A DNA stretch of 64,000 nt from Oceanisphaera litoralis (GCF_016907015.1 NZ_JAFBBE010000013.1:40274-104273), one strand, 5' to 3'; counted from the stretch's first letter, positions 25,747 to 35,441 are shown. Numbers and translations: made by a program. Notes: generated from the sequence alone by a model not told the origin.

Positions 25747-28611
25747 ATGGAACACCGCTACCGCCTGCTGCTTGATGAACTGGGCCGGTTTTTGCCCGCC
25801 GAGCGTATCATCACCGACCCCTCTTTGTGCCTGGCCTACGGCACCGATGCCAGTTTTTACCGGCTGTTGCCCAGGGTGGTCTTGCGCCTGGCCAGCACAG
25901 GTGAAGTGGTGCGGGTGCTGCGACTCTGCGGCGAGCATGGCATCCATTGCACCTTTCGCGCCGCCGGTACCAGCCTGTCGGGTCAGGCGGTGTCCGATTC
26001 GGTGCTGATCACCCTTACCGATCACTGGCGTCAGCATCAAATCCTTGAAGATGGCCACCAGATAGCCTTGCAGCCCGGGGTGATCGGCGCCGATGCCAAC
26101 AGATATCTGGCCCCCTTCGGCCGCAAGATAGGCCCGGATCCCGCCTCCATCAACAGCTGCAAGATAGGCGGTATCGCCGCCAACAATGCCTCGGGCATGT
26201 GCTGCGGCACGGCGCAAAACTCCTACCGCACCCTGGCTGGCATGAGTCTGGTGCTGGCCGACGGCACCACACTCGATACCCGGGATACGCAAAGCCGGGC
26301 CCGCTTCGCGGAACAGAAGCCCGAGTTGCTGGCCGGACTGCGACAACTGGCCGAAGAAGTCCGAAATAATCCGGCACTGGCCGAGCGCATTCGGCACAAG
26401 TACCGGCTGAAAAACACCACCGGCTACAGCCTCAACGCCCTGATCGACTTCGAGGATCCCTTCGATATTCTGACCCACCTGATGATCGGCTCCGAGGGCA
26501 CCCTGGGCTTTATCGCCGAAATCACCTACCACACTGTGCCCGACCATGCCTTCAAGGCCTCCTGCCTGCTGGTCTATCCGGATATCGAAACCACCTGTCT
26601 GGCGGTGACCGAGCTGGCCGGCACCCAGGTGGCCGCGGTGGAGCTGATGGATGGCCGGGCGCTGCGATCCATCGCCGATAACACGGGTATGCCGGACTTC
26701 ATCAAGGAGCTGAGTCTGGAAGCCAGCGCCCTGCTGATTGAGGTACACGGCGAAAGCGAGGCGCAGCTACTGGCTCAATGCGAACAGGCGATGGCCGCGA
26801 TATCGGCCTTCACTCGTCTCAATGAAGTGCCCTTCACCCAGGACAAGGCGGTCTGTACCACCCTGTGGGCCATGCGCAAGGGCATGTTTCCGGCGGTGGG
26901 CGCGGTGCGTGAAACCGGCACCAGCGTGATCATAGAAGACGTGGCGTTTCACGTGGAACAACTGGCATCGGCGATACCCAGGCTGACCGAACTGTTCGAC
27001 CGCTTCGGCTACGATGAAGCCATCATCTTCGGCCATGCCCTGGCCGGCAACCTGCATTTCGTGTTCACCCAGGGCTTCGACTCCCAGGCCGAGCTGGACC
27101 GCTACGGTGGCTTCATGGACGCGGTAGCCGAACTGGTGGCGGTGGAATATAAGGGGTCGCTCAAGGCCGAACACGGCACCGGCCGCAACATGGCGCCTTA
27201 TGTAGAGCTGGAATGGGGCCGGGACGGCTACGCACTGATGCAACGCATCAAGGCGCTGTTCGATCCGAACGGCATACTCAATCCGGGGGTGATCCTCAAC
27301 GCAGACCCACAGGCTCACCTGAAAAACCTCAAGCCCCTGCCCGCCGCCGACGACATCGTCGACAAGTGTATCGAATGCGGCTTCTGCGAGGCGGTGTGTC
27401 CGTCCCGGGATCTGAGCCTGACCCCGCGTCAGCGCATCGTGCTCTATCGTGAGCTGCAACGCCGGGAAGCAAGCGGTGACACCATCGACGACTCGCTGCA
27501 GCAGGTGTTTGACTATCAGGGCGTCGACACCTGTGCCGCCACCGGCCTGTGCGAACAGCGCTGCCCTGTGGGCATCAACACCGGCGATTTGGTACGCAAG
27601 CTGCGCACCGCCCGTTACCGGAAGTTCGAGCCCATCGCCCGCTGGAGTGCCAATCACTTCGCCGGCATCACCAGGGCGGTCGCCATGGGACTGAATGCGG
27701 CCTCGCTGGGCCGCAAGCTGCTGGGTGATAACACCATGACGACCCTGAACCGGGCACTGCGCACAGCAAGCAAAAACAAGGTGCCGCTGTGGCTGCCGGA
27801 GACCCCGGCCGCCAACCGGCATCGGCCGCAAAGTACGGAGCAGAACTCGGATCCGGGCTCGGCTCAGCGGTCGGATCAGCGACGCCCCCGGGTCGTGTAT
27901 TTCCCCTCCTGCGCCAGTCGTACCCTGGGCCAGTCGCCTGCAGCCTCCGACCGCCGTTCGCTGACCGAAGTGACTCAGGCGATACTGGAAAAGGCCGGTT
28001 TCGATGTCATATTGCCACGGGAACTGAACCGCCTCTGTTGTGGCATGCCTTATCAAAGCAAGGGCATGGCCGGGCTGGCCGGTGACAAGACTCGCGAGCT
28101 GGAAGCGAATTTATGGCAAGCCTCGGAGCAAGGCCGCTGGCCGGTGCTGATGGACACCAGCCCCTGCGCCAGTCGCAGCCAGGAAGGATTTACCCTGCCA
28201 CTCACCGTTTATGAACCGGTGCAGTTTATCCTGGAGCAGGCTTTGGACCGACTCCATATTACCCCGCTGGACCAAACCATTATGCTGCATATCAGCTGCA
28301 GCAGCCGACGCATGGGCCTGGCTGACAAGATGCTGGAGCTGGCCCAACGCTGCGCCAGCAAGGTGGTAGTGCCGGAGCATATAGAGTGCTGCGGCTTTGC
28401 CGGCGACAAGGGATTTACTCTGCCCGAACTGAATGCCGCCGCCTTGAAGCCGTTGAAGGCCCAGATACCGGCCGGCTGTACCCGAGGGGTCAGCAACAGC
28501 CGCACCTGCGAACTGGGCCTCAGCCACCACGGTGGTATCAACTACGAGTCCATCCTCTACCTGGTGGATGAAGCCGCAAAACAAGCTTCAAGCGGTAAGC
28601 CTGTCTTTTAG
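25747..28611 (+). CDS. FAD-binding and (Fe-S)-binding dehydrogenase (D-lactate dehydrogenase/GlcD-GlpC fusion type)
   Basis: A 954-residue fusion. Residues about 35-250 are a PCMH-type FAD domain (FRAAGTSLSGQAVSDSVLIT, INSCKIGGIAANNASGMCCG). Residues about 270-520 are an FAD-oxidase C-terminal domain ending FDPNGILNPGVI. Next come two 4Fe-4S motifs (CIECGFCEAVCP and CAATGLCEQRCPVG). The end holds CCG-type domains (LNRLCCGMPYQSKG and HIECCGFAGDKG). This architecture oxidises D-lactate or other D-2-hydroxy acids and feeds electrons to the respiratory chain. The ATG at 25747 has AAAGGA 7 bases upstream. It carries a parS-like sequence at 26945. Confidence 0.9.
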   Translation: MEHRYRLLLDELGRFLPAERIITDPSLCLAYGTDASFYRLLPRVVLRLASTGEVVRVLRLCGEHGIHCTFRAAGTSLSGQAVSDSVLITLTDHWRQHQILEDGHQIALQPGVIGADANRYLAPFGRKIGPDPASINSCKIGGIAANNASGMCCGTAQNSYRTLAGMSLVLADGTTLDTRDTQSRARFAEQKPELLAGLRQLAEEVRNNPALAERIRHKYRLKNTTGYSLNALIDFEDPFDILTHLMIGSEGTLGFIAEITYHTVPDHAFKASCLLVYPDIETTCLAVTELAGTQVAAVELMDGRALRSIADNTGMPDFIKELSLEASALLIEVHGESEAQLLAQCEQAMAAISAFTRLNEVPFTQDKAVCTTLWAMRKGMFPAVGAVRETGTSVIIEDVAFHVEQLASAIPRLTELFDRFGYDEAIIFGHALAGNLHFVFTQGFDSQAELDRYGGFMDAVAELVAVEYKGSLKAEHGTGRNMAPYVELEWGRDGYALMQRIKALFDPNGILNPGVILNADPQAHLKNLKPLPAADDIVDKCIECGFCEAVCPSRDLSLTPRQRIVLYRELQRREASGDTIDDSLQQVFDYQGVDTCAATGLCEQRCPVGINTGDLVRKLRTARYRKFEPIARWSANHFAGITRAVAMGLNAASLGRKLLGDNTMTTLNRALRTASKNKVPLWLPETPAANRHRPQSTEQNSDPGSAQRSDQRRPRVVYFPSCASRTLGQSPAASDRRSLTEVTQAILEKAGFDVILPRELNRLCCGMPYQSKGMAGLAGDKTRELEANLWQASEQGRWPVLMDTSPCASRSQEGFTLPLTVYEPVQFILEQALDRLHITPLDQTIMLHISCSSRRMGLADKMLELAQRCASKVVVPEHIECCGFAGDKGFTLPELNAAALKPLKAQIPAGCTRGVSNSRTCELGLSHHGGINYESILYLVDEAAKQASSGKPVF
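26945..26960. promoter_or_regulatory. parS-like sequence inside the FAD/Fe-S gene
   Basis: CGTTTCACGTGGAACA differs at two positions from the perfect parS at 30436 and is intermediate between the TTTCACGTGAAA and TTCCACGTGGAA forms. It lies in codons for an AFHVEQ segment, so chance is possible. Confidence 0.45.
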
Positions 28612-28645
28612 TCACAAGTTTTTGTTGAACATTAATAATGTCATC

Positions 28646-28915
28646 AGGCAAAGCGCACTGCTCAGCCGACACGCCGTAAACCCCTCCCTGGGGGCTCAAA
28701 CCGCGCCATCCGTGGCGCGGATGGTCGGTTGAGCAGACACCCTTTGCCCTCCCGTCGGCAGCAGAGTGGTCTGTCAGTCGTGCTCACCGACGACTCGGCG
28801 CCTAAAAAGAGGCGACTGGGATAGCCTCAGCCGACCATCACATGACAGGACGTCATGTGCTGAGCGCCGCAGGGATGCGGCTTAGCGTGTCGGAAGAGGC
28901 TACTCAGTTGCCTCT
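28646..28915. repeat. Dispersed hairpin element, locus F (two units)
   Basis: Unit 1 (28646-28748) has arms GGCAAAG..CTGCTCAGCCGAC and GGTCGGTTGAGCAG..CCCTTTGCC. Inside are CCCCTCCCTGGGGG and CCGCGCC-ATCCG-TGGCGCGG stems. Unit 2 (28808-28915) has arms AGAGGCGAC..CAGCCGAC and GTGTCGG..GTTGCCTCT. Inside are CACATGAC-AGGAC-GTCATGTG and CCGCA-GGGA-TGCGG. The linker (CTCACCGACGACTC, GCCTAAAA) also occurs at locus A. No gene is seen from 28612 to about 28985. Confidence 0.88.
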
Positions 28916-29038
28916 GAGCCTATTTTAGGGGCTGACAGACTTGTAACTAAGAGACAGGCAGTCAGCGGTAAGCAGATCATTTGTTTGATGGGGTTGGTAC
29001 TAATTTGGTTTTGCCTTCCACGCCTGAGCGCTTCTAAA

Positions 29039-30169
29039 ATGAGCCTCACCTCCTTCATCAAAGACGCCGATATGACCAAGCTCGCCACCACCAAGCAAAA
29101 ACCGAAGAACACCGCCAAAAACAGCCCCGCCGGCCAGTTTCAGCTGCTCTGGGAGAAGATCGAAAAACAGAAAACCCGCCTGGTGGGCCAGGAGAAGCGA
29201 GTCCGCAAGATAGTGGATCGCTTCAATGCCGAGATACTGCCTCTGGAACGGGAACAGGCCAGAACCCAGTATCAGCTGATCGAGCGGCTGCTGACCTTTT
29301 TCTCCCGCAAGTCCCTGACCCAGTGGCAAAGGGATGATCTGTTCCACTGGATACAGGATGAGCTGGGCATGCTGTCCACCAACCCCTTTATCGAGGACGG
29401 GCTGAATCCGTCCCAATTGCTCATCCGCGCCGAGGAGTTGCTCAAGCAATTCTATCCCCAACCCGAAGCACCGGCGCTATCGCAGTCCGAGCGCGAAACG
29501 ATAAGGGGTGACCTCTACCGGGAGCTGGGCCTGGAGATAGACGATGAAGAAATCGATCTGTTTATCAACAGTCCGGCCGAGTTCATGCAGCGAATGATGG
29601 AGAAGATGCAGGCAAACGACCAGGACTGGCCGGAAGAGGATCATGACCAACGGGATGAATGCTTCGGGGACGAAGAGAAAAGTCCCGTCGATGGCCAGGC
29701 TGCGGGCAAGACCCTGTTCCAGCGTCTTTACAAGCAGCTGGCAAAAAAACTGCATCCGGATCTGGAACAGGACGCCACCCTTAAAGCCGTCAGGCATGAA
29801 CAAATGCAACAACTGCAGGCGGCAAGACAGGACAACGATATTTACACCCTGATCGAACTGCACCGGCAGCACCTCGATACCGATGCGCTGGGCCAGCTGA
29901 AACAGCAGGAGCTGGACGACATCAATGCACTGTTGCGCCGGCAGCTGCGCGCTCTGGAGCGGCAATATGACCAAGTGTTCATGAAAGACAGCATGGAGTC
30001 GACCATCTGGAACCGCTTCAGGAATGTGGGCAGGATATCCAGCGACCAAAACTTCGCCGAGCACACCCAGGCGCTCAAGGCCGATATCAAGCGCAACAAC
30101 AAGCTGCTCGAGCAACTGAAAACGCTGAAGGACCTGAAGCAACTGCAGGAAGACAGGATCTACGGATAA
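29039..30169 (+). CDS. J-domain-like, coiled-coil-rich cytoplasmic protein
   Basis: About 376 residues, highly charged and helical. A coiled coil covers about 30-85 (EKIEKQKTRLVGQEKRVRKI), followed by a helical middle part. Near residue 240 an HPD tripeptide sits in LFQRLYKQLAKKLHPDLEQD, the helix II-loop of a J domain that stimulates DnaK. Another long coiled coil forms the C-terminus. Unlike DnaJ the J-like segment is C-terminal and its first helix is not obvious. Start choice is uncertain: ATGs at 28985, 29039 and 29072 all lack strong ribosome sites. Its neighbours give no functional hint. Confidence 0.75.
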   Translation: MSLTSFIKDADMTKLATTKQKPKNTAKNSPAGQFQLLWEKIEKQKTRLVGQEKRVRKIVDRFNAEILPLEREQARTQYQLIERLLTFFSRKSLTQWQRDDLFHWIQDELGMLSTNPFIEDGLNPSQLLIRAEELLKQFYPQPEAPALSQSERETIRGDLYRELGLEIDDEEIDLFINSPAEFMQRMMEKMQANDQDWPEEDHDQRDECFGDEEKSPVDGQAAGKTLFQRLYKQLAKKLHPDLEQDATLKAVRHEQMQQLQAARQDNDIYTLIELHRQHLDTDALGQLKQQELDDINALLRRQLRALERQYDQVFMKDSMESTIWNRFRNVGRISSDQNFAEHTQALKADIKRNNKLLEQLKTLKDLKQLQEDRIYG

Positions 30170-30180
30170 TTAAACGGCGC

Positions 30181-31998
30181 TTACCCCAGTTCCACATCCG
30201 ACAGAGGCACGCAGCAGCAGGCCAGGATCACTCCGGCCTTTCGCTCTGCCGCCGACAAGGCCGGCGCCTCGGGCTGCTCGACCTCGCCGGACTTGAGCCT
30301 CTGCTTGCAACTGCCGCAGATGCCGGCCCGACAGGACCAGGGCAGCCCCATGCCCTGGCCTTCCGCCTGGGTCAGCAAATCCTGTTGGTTATTGCCGACG
30401 AACTCGCGCTCGCCGATACGAACATGCACATTGTGTGTTTCACGTGAAACAGTCTCGCTTTGCGGTCCGACGAAATACTCCTGCTGCAGCATGCCGACCG
30501 GCACGCCCAGCGCCAGCAGCCAGCTGCGGGCCTGCTGCATGAAACCGGCGGGACCACAGAGATAAACCCGGCGTTGCTGCAAGGCGGTGATCGCCGCCAG
30601 CCGGGCCAGGGTCAGGCGACCACCCTCGCCTCGCGCCGGCCGGGTCAGCACGAATTCAAGCTGCAGGCCCGGATGCTCGGCCGCCAGCTGTTCCAGCTCG
30701 GCGCGGGCCGGAATGTCCGCCTCGGTGCGGCACACATGAATAAACACCAGATCCTGCAGTTGTTGTCTGTCTGCCAGTGCCCGCACCATCGACAGCATGG
30801 GGGTGACGCCGGAGCCGGCCGACAACATCAGATAATATTCCGCCGGTTCAAGGATGAAGTCGCCGGCCGGTGCATGCGCCAGCAGCTCGCTGCCCGGCTG
30901 CGGTTCCCTAGCCGGCTGCAGCGCCTCTGCCAGCCAGTTCGACACCCGGCCATCGGGCTGACGCTTGACGCTGATGCCGTAACGGCCCGGTCGTGTCGGG
31001 CTGGAGCTCAGGGTGTAATAGCGTAAATGACGCTGCCCGTTTATATCCAGCGCCACCGGCAGGTGCTGACCCGGCCGGTAGTCGGCCAGAGGCAGGCCGT
31101 CCGCCGCCTCCAGCCAGTAGGTGTCCATATCCCGGGCCAGGGGTTCACGCGCCACACAGCGCAGCAACCGACGTCTGGGCGCCGCGTCCGGGTAAATGGG
31201 CGCGCTGGCGTATTCCAGCACCTCTATCTCGTCACCCAGCCGGATTTTACCTTCATTAAGCGCGATCAGGTTTTGTCCGAAATAGACCTCGCCGTCCTCT
31301 CCCCTCCGGTAACGCAGCAGCGTCGCCAGCGGCTCCTTCAGACGATTGAAATCTTCCGTACCCGGCTCTATGGTGGTCATGATGCAGCGACTGCAGGGCT
31401 TGGCCACCAGAAACTCGACCTCCCCGATGCGAATGCGCCGCCAGCCGTCCTCTTCGAAAGCTCGGGTGCCGGTTACCACCAGGTTGGTACGAAACCGGGA
31501 CATCTCCATGCGGGCATCGGCGCGCAGGTTGAGATCGGTGAGCGAGGCTTCGGCGATCAGCAGTAAGGGGTAGCCATCGGCAAAGCTGACGGCGGTACCC
31601 AGGGTGTCGCGATAGCGCCCGGATTTTTCGCCTGCCCACAGCAGCTGAACCGGTTGCTCCAGGATCCGGCTGAACCAGGCGTCATATTCGGGATTTGTAC
31701 TCCAGGCGGTAAACTGATCGTCCCATACCGATGTGGTGACCGGTTGCAGCCCAAACCGCCGATGGCGAAGCGCCAGCCGTTCATCCCCGTATTGCAGATC
31801 CAGCCCCCCGACCACCGGCTGCACCACTATGGATTGCATTCGCGGCTGGGTACGGGCGGTCACGAAGCTGCCATCGGGTCTTGCCAGCATGTAGCGGCGA
31901 TCCCCGATGAGCCCCTCGCGGGAAACCCGGGCCTCGCTAAGCGCCAGCCCTGCCGCCGACTTGATCGGATAAAGATTCAGCCCCGTGATCACCGCCAT
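30181..31998 (-). CDS. MOSC - flavodoxin-reductase - 2Fe-2S ferredoxin fusion (YcbX-like)
   Basis: A 605-residue protein. Residues 1-120 are the MOSC N-terminal beta-barrel ([11 protein letters not shown]). Residues about 120-270 are the MOSC domain with CSRC near 202, where a cysteine can carry the molybdenum cofactor sulfur. Residues about 280-510 are an FAD/NAD(P)H reductase ([37 protein letters not shown]). After a linker the end is a plant-type ferredoxin (CRAGICGSC near 557 and a distal CCC near 592). E. coli YcbX (about 369 residues) lacks the reductase part, so this is a self-sufficient version of an N-hydroxylated-base-reducing type enzyme. AAGGTG lies 7 bases before the ATG. Confidence 0.9.
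   Translation of the reverse strand: MAVITGLNLYPIKSAAGLALSEARVSREGLIGDRRYMLARPDGSFVTARTQPRMQSIVVQPVVGGLDLQYGDERLALRHRRFGLQPVTTSVWDDQFTAWSTNPEYDAWFSRILEQPVQLLWAGEKSGRYRDTLGTAVSFADGYPLLLIAEASLTDLNLRADARMEMSRFRTNLVVTGTRAFEEDGWRRIRIGEVEFLVAKPCSRCIMTTIEPGTEDFNRLKEPLATLLRYRRGEDGEVYFGQNLIALNEGKIRLGDEIEVLEYASAPIYPDAAPRRRLLRCVAREPLARDMDTYWLEAADGLPLADYRPGQHLPVALDINGQRHLRYYTLSSSPTRPGRYGISVKRQPDGRVSNWLAEALQPAREPQPGSELLAHAPAGDFILEPAEYYLMLSAGSGVTPMLSMVRALADRQQLQDLVFIHVCRTEADIPARAELEQLAAEHPGLQLEFVLTRPARGEGGRLTLARLAAITALQQRRVYLCGPAGFMQQARSWLLALGVPVGMLQQEYFVGPQSETVSRETHNVHVRIGEREFVGNNQQDLLTQAEGQGMGLPWSCRAGICGSCKQRLKSGEVEQPEAPALSAAERKAGVILACCCVPLSDVELG
30436..30451. promoter_or_regulatory. parS centromere site (perfect 16-bp palindrome)
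   Basis: TGTTTCACGTGAAACA matches the bacterial parS consensus (TGTTNCACGTGAAACA) completely. It lies within the linker between the reductase and ferredoxin domains of the MOSC-fusion gene, where it encodes VSRET. It is about 20 kb from oriC, and parA and parB are at 53383-55088, so it is a likely ParB loading site. Confidence 0.9.
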
Positions 31999-32095
31999 AT
32001 TATTTCACCTTGCTCGCCAGTATCAGTTTACAACAGCAGCCCAATGGGTAAGGTTTGGTGCATACCGCCACTTTCATCGTATTTACGGAGTAGAA

Positions 32096-32446
32096 ATGAC
32101 CATAGAACGTCAACAGATTGGCCAGCGCATGAGCCGTATCGTCAAACACAAGGGCACCATCTATTTGTGCGGCCAGGTCTGCAAGGATGCCACCAAGGAC
32201 ATTACCGAGCAAACCGTCACCATGCTGGACAAGGTGGATGAGTTGCTGCTGGAAGCGGGCTCCAGCCGCGAGCATATGCTGTCTGCCACCATCTACCTGA
32301 AGACCATGGCCGATTTTGCCGCCATGAATGCGGTCTGGGATGCCTGGGTGCCGGCAGGACACGCCCCGGCCCGGGCCTGCGTGGAAGCCGCCATGGCCCG
32401 CCCCGAGCTGCTGGTGGAAATTTCGGTGGTGGCCGTCGAGCGCTGA
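32096..32446 (+). CDS. RidA/YjgF/YER057c/UK114-family protein
   Basis: A 116-residue protein with the RidA fold. The [40 protein letters not shown] and [20 protein letters not shown] segments match, and Arg in ARACVE (the carboxylate-binding Arg of deaminating members) is present. Canonical RidA hydrolyses reactive enamine/imine intermediates; this sequence is closer to a divergent Rid subfamily, so the activity is not certain. GGAG lies 6 bases before the ATG. It is divergent from the MOSC-fusion gene. Confidence 0.88.
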   Translation: MTIERQQIGQRMSRIVKHKGTIYLCGQVCKDATKDITEQTVTMLDKVDELLLEAGSSREHMLSATIYLKTMADFAAMNAVWDAWVPAGHAPARACVEAAMARPELLVEISVVAVER

Positions 32447-32471
32447 GCAAGATTTCAGCTCGCCGTAACGT

Positions 32472-32499
32472 AAAAAGGCCTGCCACCCGGCAGGCCTTC
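32472..32499. terminator. Bidirectional terminator between RidA and GH3 genes
   Basis: AAAAAGGCCTGCC-ACCC-GGCAGGCCTT hairpin between two convergent genes. Confidence 0.88.
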
Positions 32500-32514
32500 G
32501 TATATCACCCCAGA

Positions 32515-35193
32515 TCAGTTGTTGCCGATAAAGCCCGGCAATCCGGACAGCAGGTCGTCGACAAAGGGGGCGGGGTTAATGGGCAGCGCTGTCCCGATCG
32601 GCCCGGTGTCATTCCCCTGATGCTTGCGGTGGTGCCGCTGCACCCGCGAGTGCTTAAAGGGGGTTTTCAACCGCGGAAAGACCATGCCGATCCGGCCCAC
32701 CAGGGGCGTTTCGGCGGAGGATCCGCCCACCAGCACCCGATACAGGCCGTTGGCCTCTCGCCACTCACCGTTGGCCCAGGCGGTCAGATCGTCCGGGTCA
32801 TCCGGCACAAAGTAGGAGAAGGGGTGGTTGGAAGCGCCACCGTCTATCTGCACTGCGATCCGCCGGCTTTCGCCCGGCTCAAGGAACACCTTGTCAAAGC
32901 CCACCAGCCGCTTGGACGGCTGTTCGGCCCGCCTGGGCAGATCCAGATATACCTGGGATGCTTCCGCACCAGCCCGTTCGCCCACATTGGTGACCGTATA
33001 TTCCACCGTCAACACCGGCACCAGTTCCGCAAGCATCAGCAAGGGTGAATGATGATTGAACTTGCCCTCATTCCACAGGCCATAACCGGGCCAGCCACGG
33101 GAATGATATTCGCGCCTGAAGCTCCTGGTCAGGGTCAGGTCGCCATACTCGAAGCTGGTGTAGGACAGCCCGAATCCGAACGGGAACACCGGCGTCACAC
33201 CGTTGGCCTCGTACCAGCGATAGCCCAGTTCCAGGTTCTCGGTGTAATTGCTGATCAGCTGGGGATCATCCAGATCCTCCCAGTCATCGACGTCGATACC
33301 GGGAAAACCGGGGCCGCCGGGCTGGCCTGTCTCTTCCCGCGTACCCGGATATTGCGCCTCGGTGGCAAAGGCCGCTTCCCTATCCGTAACAGGAAAGGTG
33401 ACCGGCAGCTTGCCCGACGGATTGATTTCACCGAACAGAATATCGGCCAGCACGGCGCCGTCTTCCTGACCCGGGAACCAGGCCGCAATCAGAGCGGAAA
33501 TATCATCCAGCCAGGGATCCATCAGCACGCCGGCGCCGCTATAGAGCACCACGGCGGTCTTGTCGCCGTGACCGGCATCGACCACGGCCTGGACCAGATC
33601 ATCCTGGAACACGCAGTTTTCGGACAGTACGGGATCGCCTGCCGGGCAGTACACTTCCTCAGCGTTGGTACAGAACTCCTCGTAGTCGTCTTCATCATCA
33701 AACAGACAGACAGCGGGCAGGCGCAACTGCAGCAGATCCCGGGTTTCACGCGGGGTGGTGCCCACCAGCAGCAAGACCACATCGGCCTCTGCCGCCGCCG
33801 CCACGGCCGCATCGATATCGGCCCCATCGAGATAGCTCACCACGGCGCCATAGCTCTCCAGGCCTTGCTCGGGAGACACAGTGATCGAGGGCACCACCGC
33901 GGTCAGCTCCCGCGGATCGCCGTTACGCGGCGGAATAGACGCCGAGCCGGCAAACCAGGGATGGCCGATAAGGGCGATGGTCGGCGTGTCGGCCGCCGCC
34001 AGTGGCAACAGCTTGTCCTCGTTCTTGAGCAGGGTCACGCCGGCTTCGGCCAGGGCGCGTGCCTTGCGGGCATTTTCGGCTCTGTCGATGGTGGGCTCGG
34101 TATCGATATTGATGATGGTCTCGAAGAGATCGTCAAACTGGCCGAACTCGTGCATCTTGCTGTAGCGTGGCCTGAGCACGGCATCGATGTCCGCCTCGGT
34201 AATTTCACCGTTGGCGAGGGCCTCCGTTATATTGTCTGCGGAATAGAACTTGGGCTGAAAGTCGAGTTCCCAGCCTACGCCCGCCAGTATGGCCTCCGAG
34301 GTGGCGTGCATGGCGCGCCTGTCGCTCTCGATCCAGCCATCAAAGCCCCAGCGCTCACGCAGGGTTTTGACCAGCACATCATGGTTGTTACAGATATGGG
34401 CGGTGTCGTTCAGGTAGGGAAAGGCGCACATAAGGGTGGCGGCCTTACCGTCCTTGACCGCCATTTCGAAGGGCAGCAGATACAGCTCGTGCATGGCCCG
34501 GCTGGGAATGCGCACCCCGGCGGTCCAGCGCTCGCGCTGAAATTCGTGCTCGTTACCCACGAAATGTTTCGGCTGGGCCTGCACCCCCTGGGACTGGATA
34601 CCCCGGACCTGGGCGGCACCAATCACCCCCGCCAGATAGGGATCCTCCCCCGCATATTCCTGGGCGCGGCCGGCATAGGGCGAACGGATCAGGTTCAGCG
34701 CCGGGCCCAGCAGCACCTGGTTGGCAAAGGAAAAGGCCTCTATGCCCACCACCTCGCCCCAGTCTTCGACCAGTTCGGGGTCGAAGCTGGCCACGGCCAG
34801 GGTCATGGAGGGGCCGCCGGTCATGACGGGCTCGGCGTTACAGGAGCCGCCACGAATACCGTTACCACCGTTGATTTCACGTATGGTGGGAATACCCAGC
34901 TCGAACAGACCGGTAATGCTGCGTCCGACCGCCGAGAATTCGCAGTCCCGTAATCCGCTTGCGGCACGATATTGACCGGTGGGCAGGCTCGACGCTTCGG
35001 GCAGGTTACCGATCTGCTGAATTTTCTGCTCGAGCGACATGTTCCCGATCAAGTCATCGGCGAACTGTTCGTGCGGGTTATGAAGCGGATTGGATCCGGC
35101 GTCAAATGCCGCCAGGCCAAGGGTCAGGGCCGCGGTCAGTAGAACGGGGGCACCCGTCTTTACACGCCCTGGCAGGGTTGAAGAAATAGTCAT
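32515..35193 (-). CDS. Secreted glycoside hydrolase family 3 (beta-glucosidase-like)
   Basis: An 892-residue enzyme. It has a signal peptide (residues 1 to about 33), then a TIM-like catalytic domain with NGGNGIRGG, the family KHFVGNEHEF motif and a nucleophile region GFDGWIESDRRAMH. The Asp (about 290) is kept, but the usual following Trp/Tyr is Arg. The second domain includes GVTLLKNEDKLLPL and the acid-base loop, followed by a PFGFGLSYTSFEY segment and a fibronectin III-like end (VTNVGERAGAEASQVY). A basic tail of about 60 residues (SRVQRHHRKHQ) follows. AGGAGA lies 7 bases before the ATG. It lies a few kb from the T2SS genes, which could export it; that is inference. Confidence 0.9.
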   Translation of the reverse strand: MTISSTLPGRVKTGAPVLLTAALTLGLAAFDAGSNPLHNPHEQFADDLIGNMSLEQKIQQIGNLPEASSLPTGQYRAASGLRDCEFSAVGRSITGLFELGIPTIREINGGNGIRGGSCNAEPVMTGGPSMTLAVASFDPELVEDWGEVVGIEAFSFANQVLLGPALNLIRSPYAGRAQEYAGEDPYLAGVIGAAQVRGIQSQGVQAQPKHFVGNEHEFQRERWTAGVRIPSRAMHELYLLPFEMAVKDGKAATLMCAFPYLNDTAHICNNHDVLVKTLRERWGFDGWIESDRRAMHATSEAILAGVGWELDFQPKFYSADNITEALANGEITEADIDAVLRPRYSKMHEFGQFDDLFETIINIDTEPTIDRAENARKARALAEAGVTLLKNEDKLLPLAAADTPTIALIGHPWFAGSASIPPRNGDPRELTAVVPSITVSPEQGLESYGAVVSYLDGADIDAAVAAAAEADVVLLLVGTTPRETRDLLQLRLPAVCLFDDEDDYEEFCTNAEEVYCPAGDPVLSENCVFQDDLVQAVVDAGHGDKTAVVLYSGAGVLMDPWLDDISALIAAWFPGQEDGAVLADILFGEINPSGKLPVTFPVTDREAAFATEAQYPGTREETGQPGGPGFPGIDVDDWEDLDDPQLISNYTENLELGYRWYEANGVTPVFPFGFGLSYTSFEYGDLTLTRSFRREYHSRGWPGYGLWNEGKFNHHSPLLMLAELVPVLTVEYTVTNVGERAGAEASQVYLDLPRRAEQPSKRLVGFDKVFLEPGESRRIAVQIDGGASNHPFSYFVPDDPDDLTAWANGEWREANGLYRVLVGGSSAETPLVGRIGMVFPRLKTPFKHSRVQRHHRKHQGNDTGPIGTALPINPAPFVDDLLSGLPGFIGNN

Positions 35194-35441
35194 CGTTATG
35201 TCTCCTGTTTACAACTTGGAGCATATTTGACAATTCCCTGTCTAAATGGGTAAGTGGGTGAGTGCGGCGCATCGCACGGAATAGGAAAGCAATATCACTG
35301 TATCGTCACTGTATCGGCGAAGTTCGGGCTTCTCTTGATCTCAAAGCAAGCCAAGCCAGAGTGAATCCCCCCAGCCAACGCAGCAAACTATGTACAAAAA
35401 AGCATAGCTGCCGATCGCCACCTTGACCAAAAAACAACCAG

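Noticed and set aside
33049..34953. A 634-codon open frame on the plus strand opposite the GH3 gene
   Set aside because: It is the complement of a strongly supported GH3 coding sequence with conserved motifs; the reverse frame is low-complexity Gly/His-rich and matches no family.
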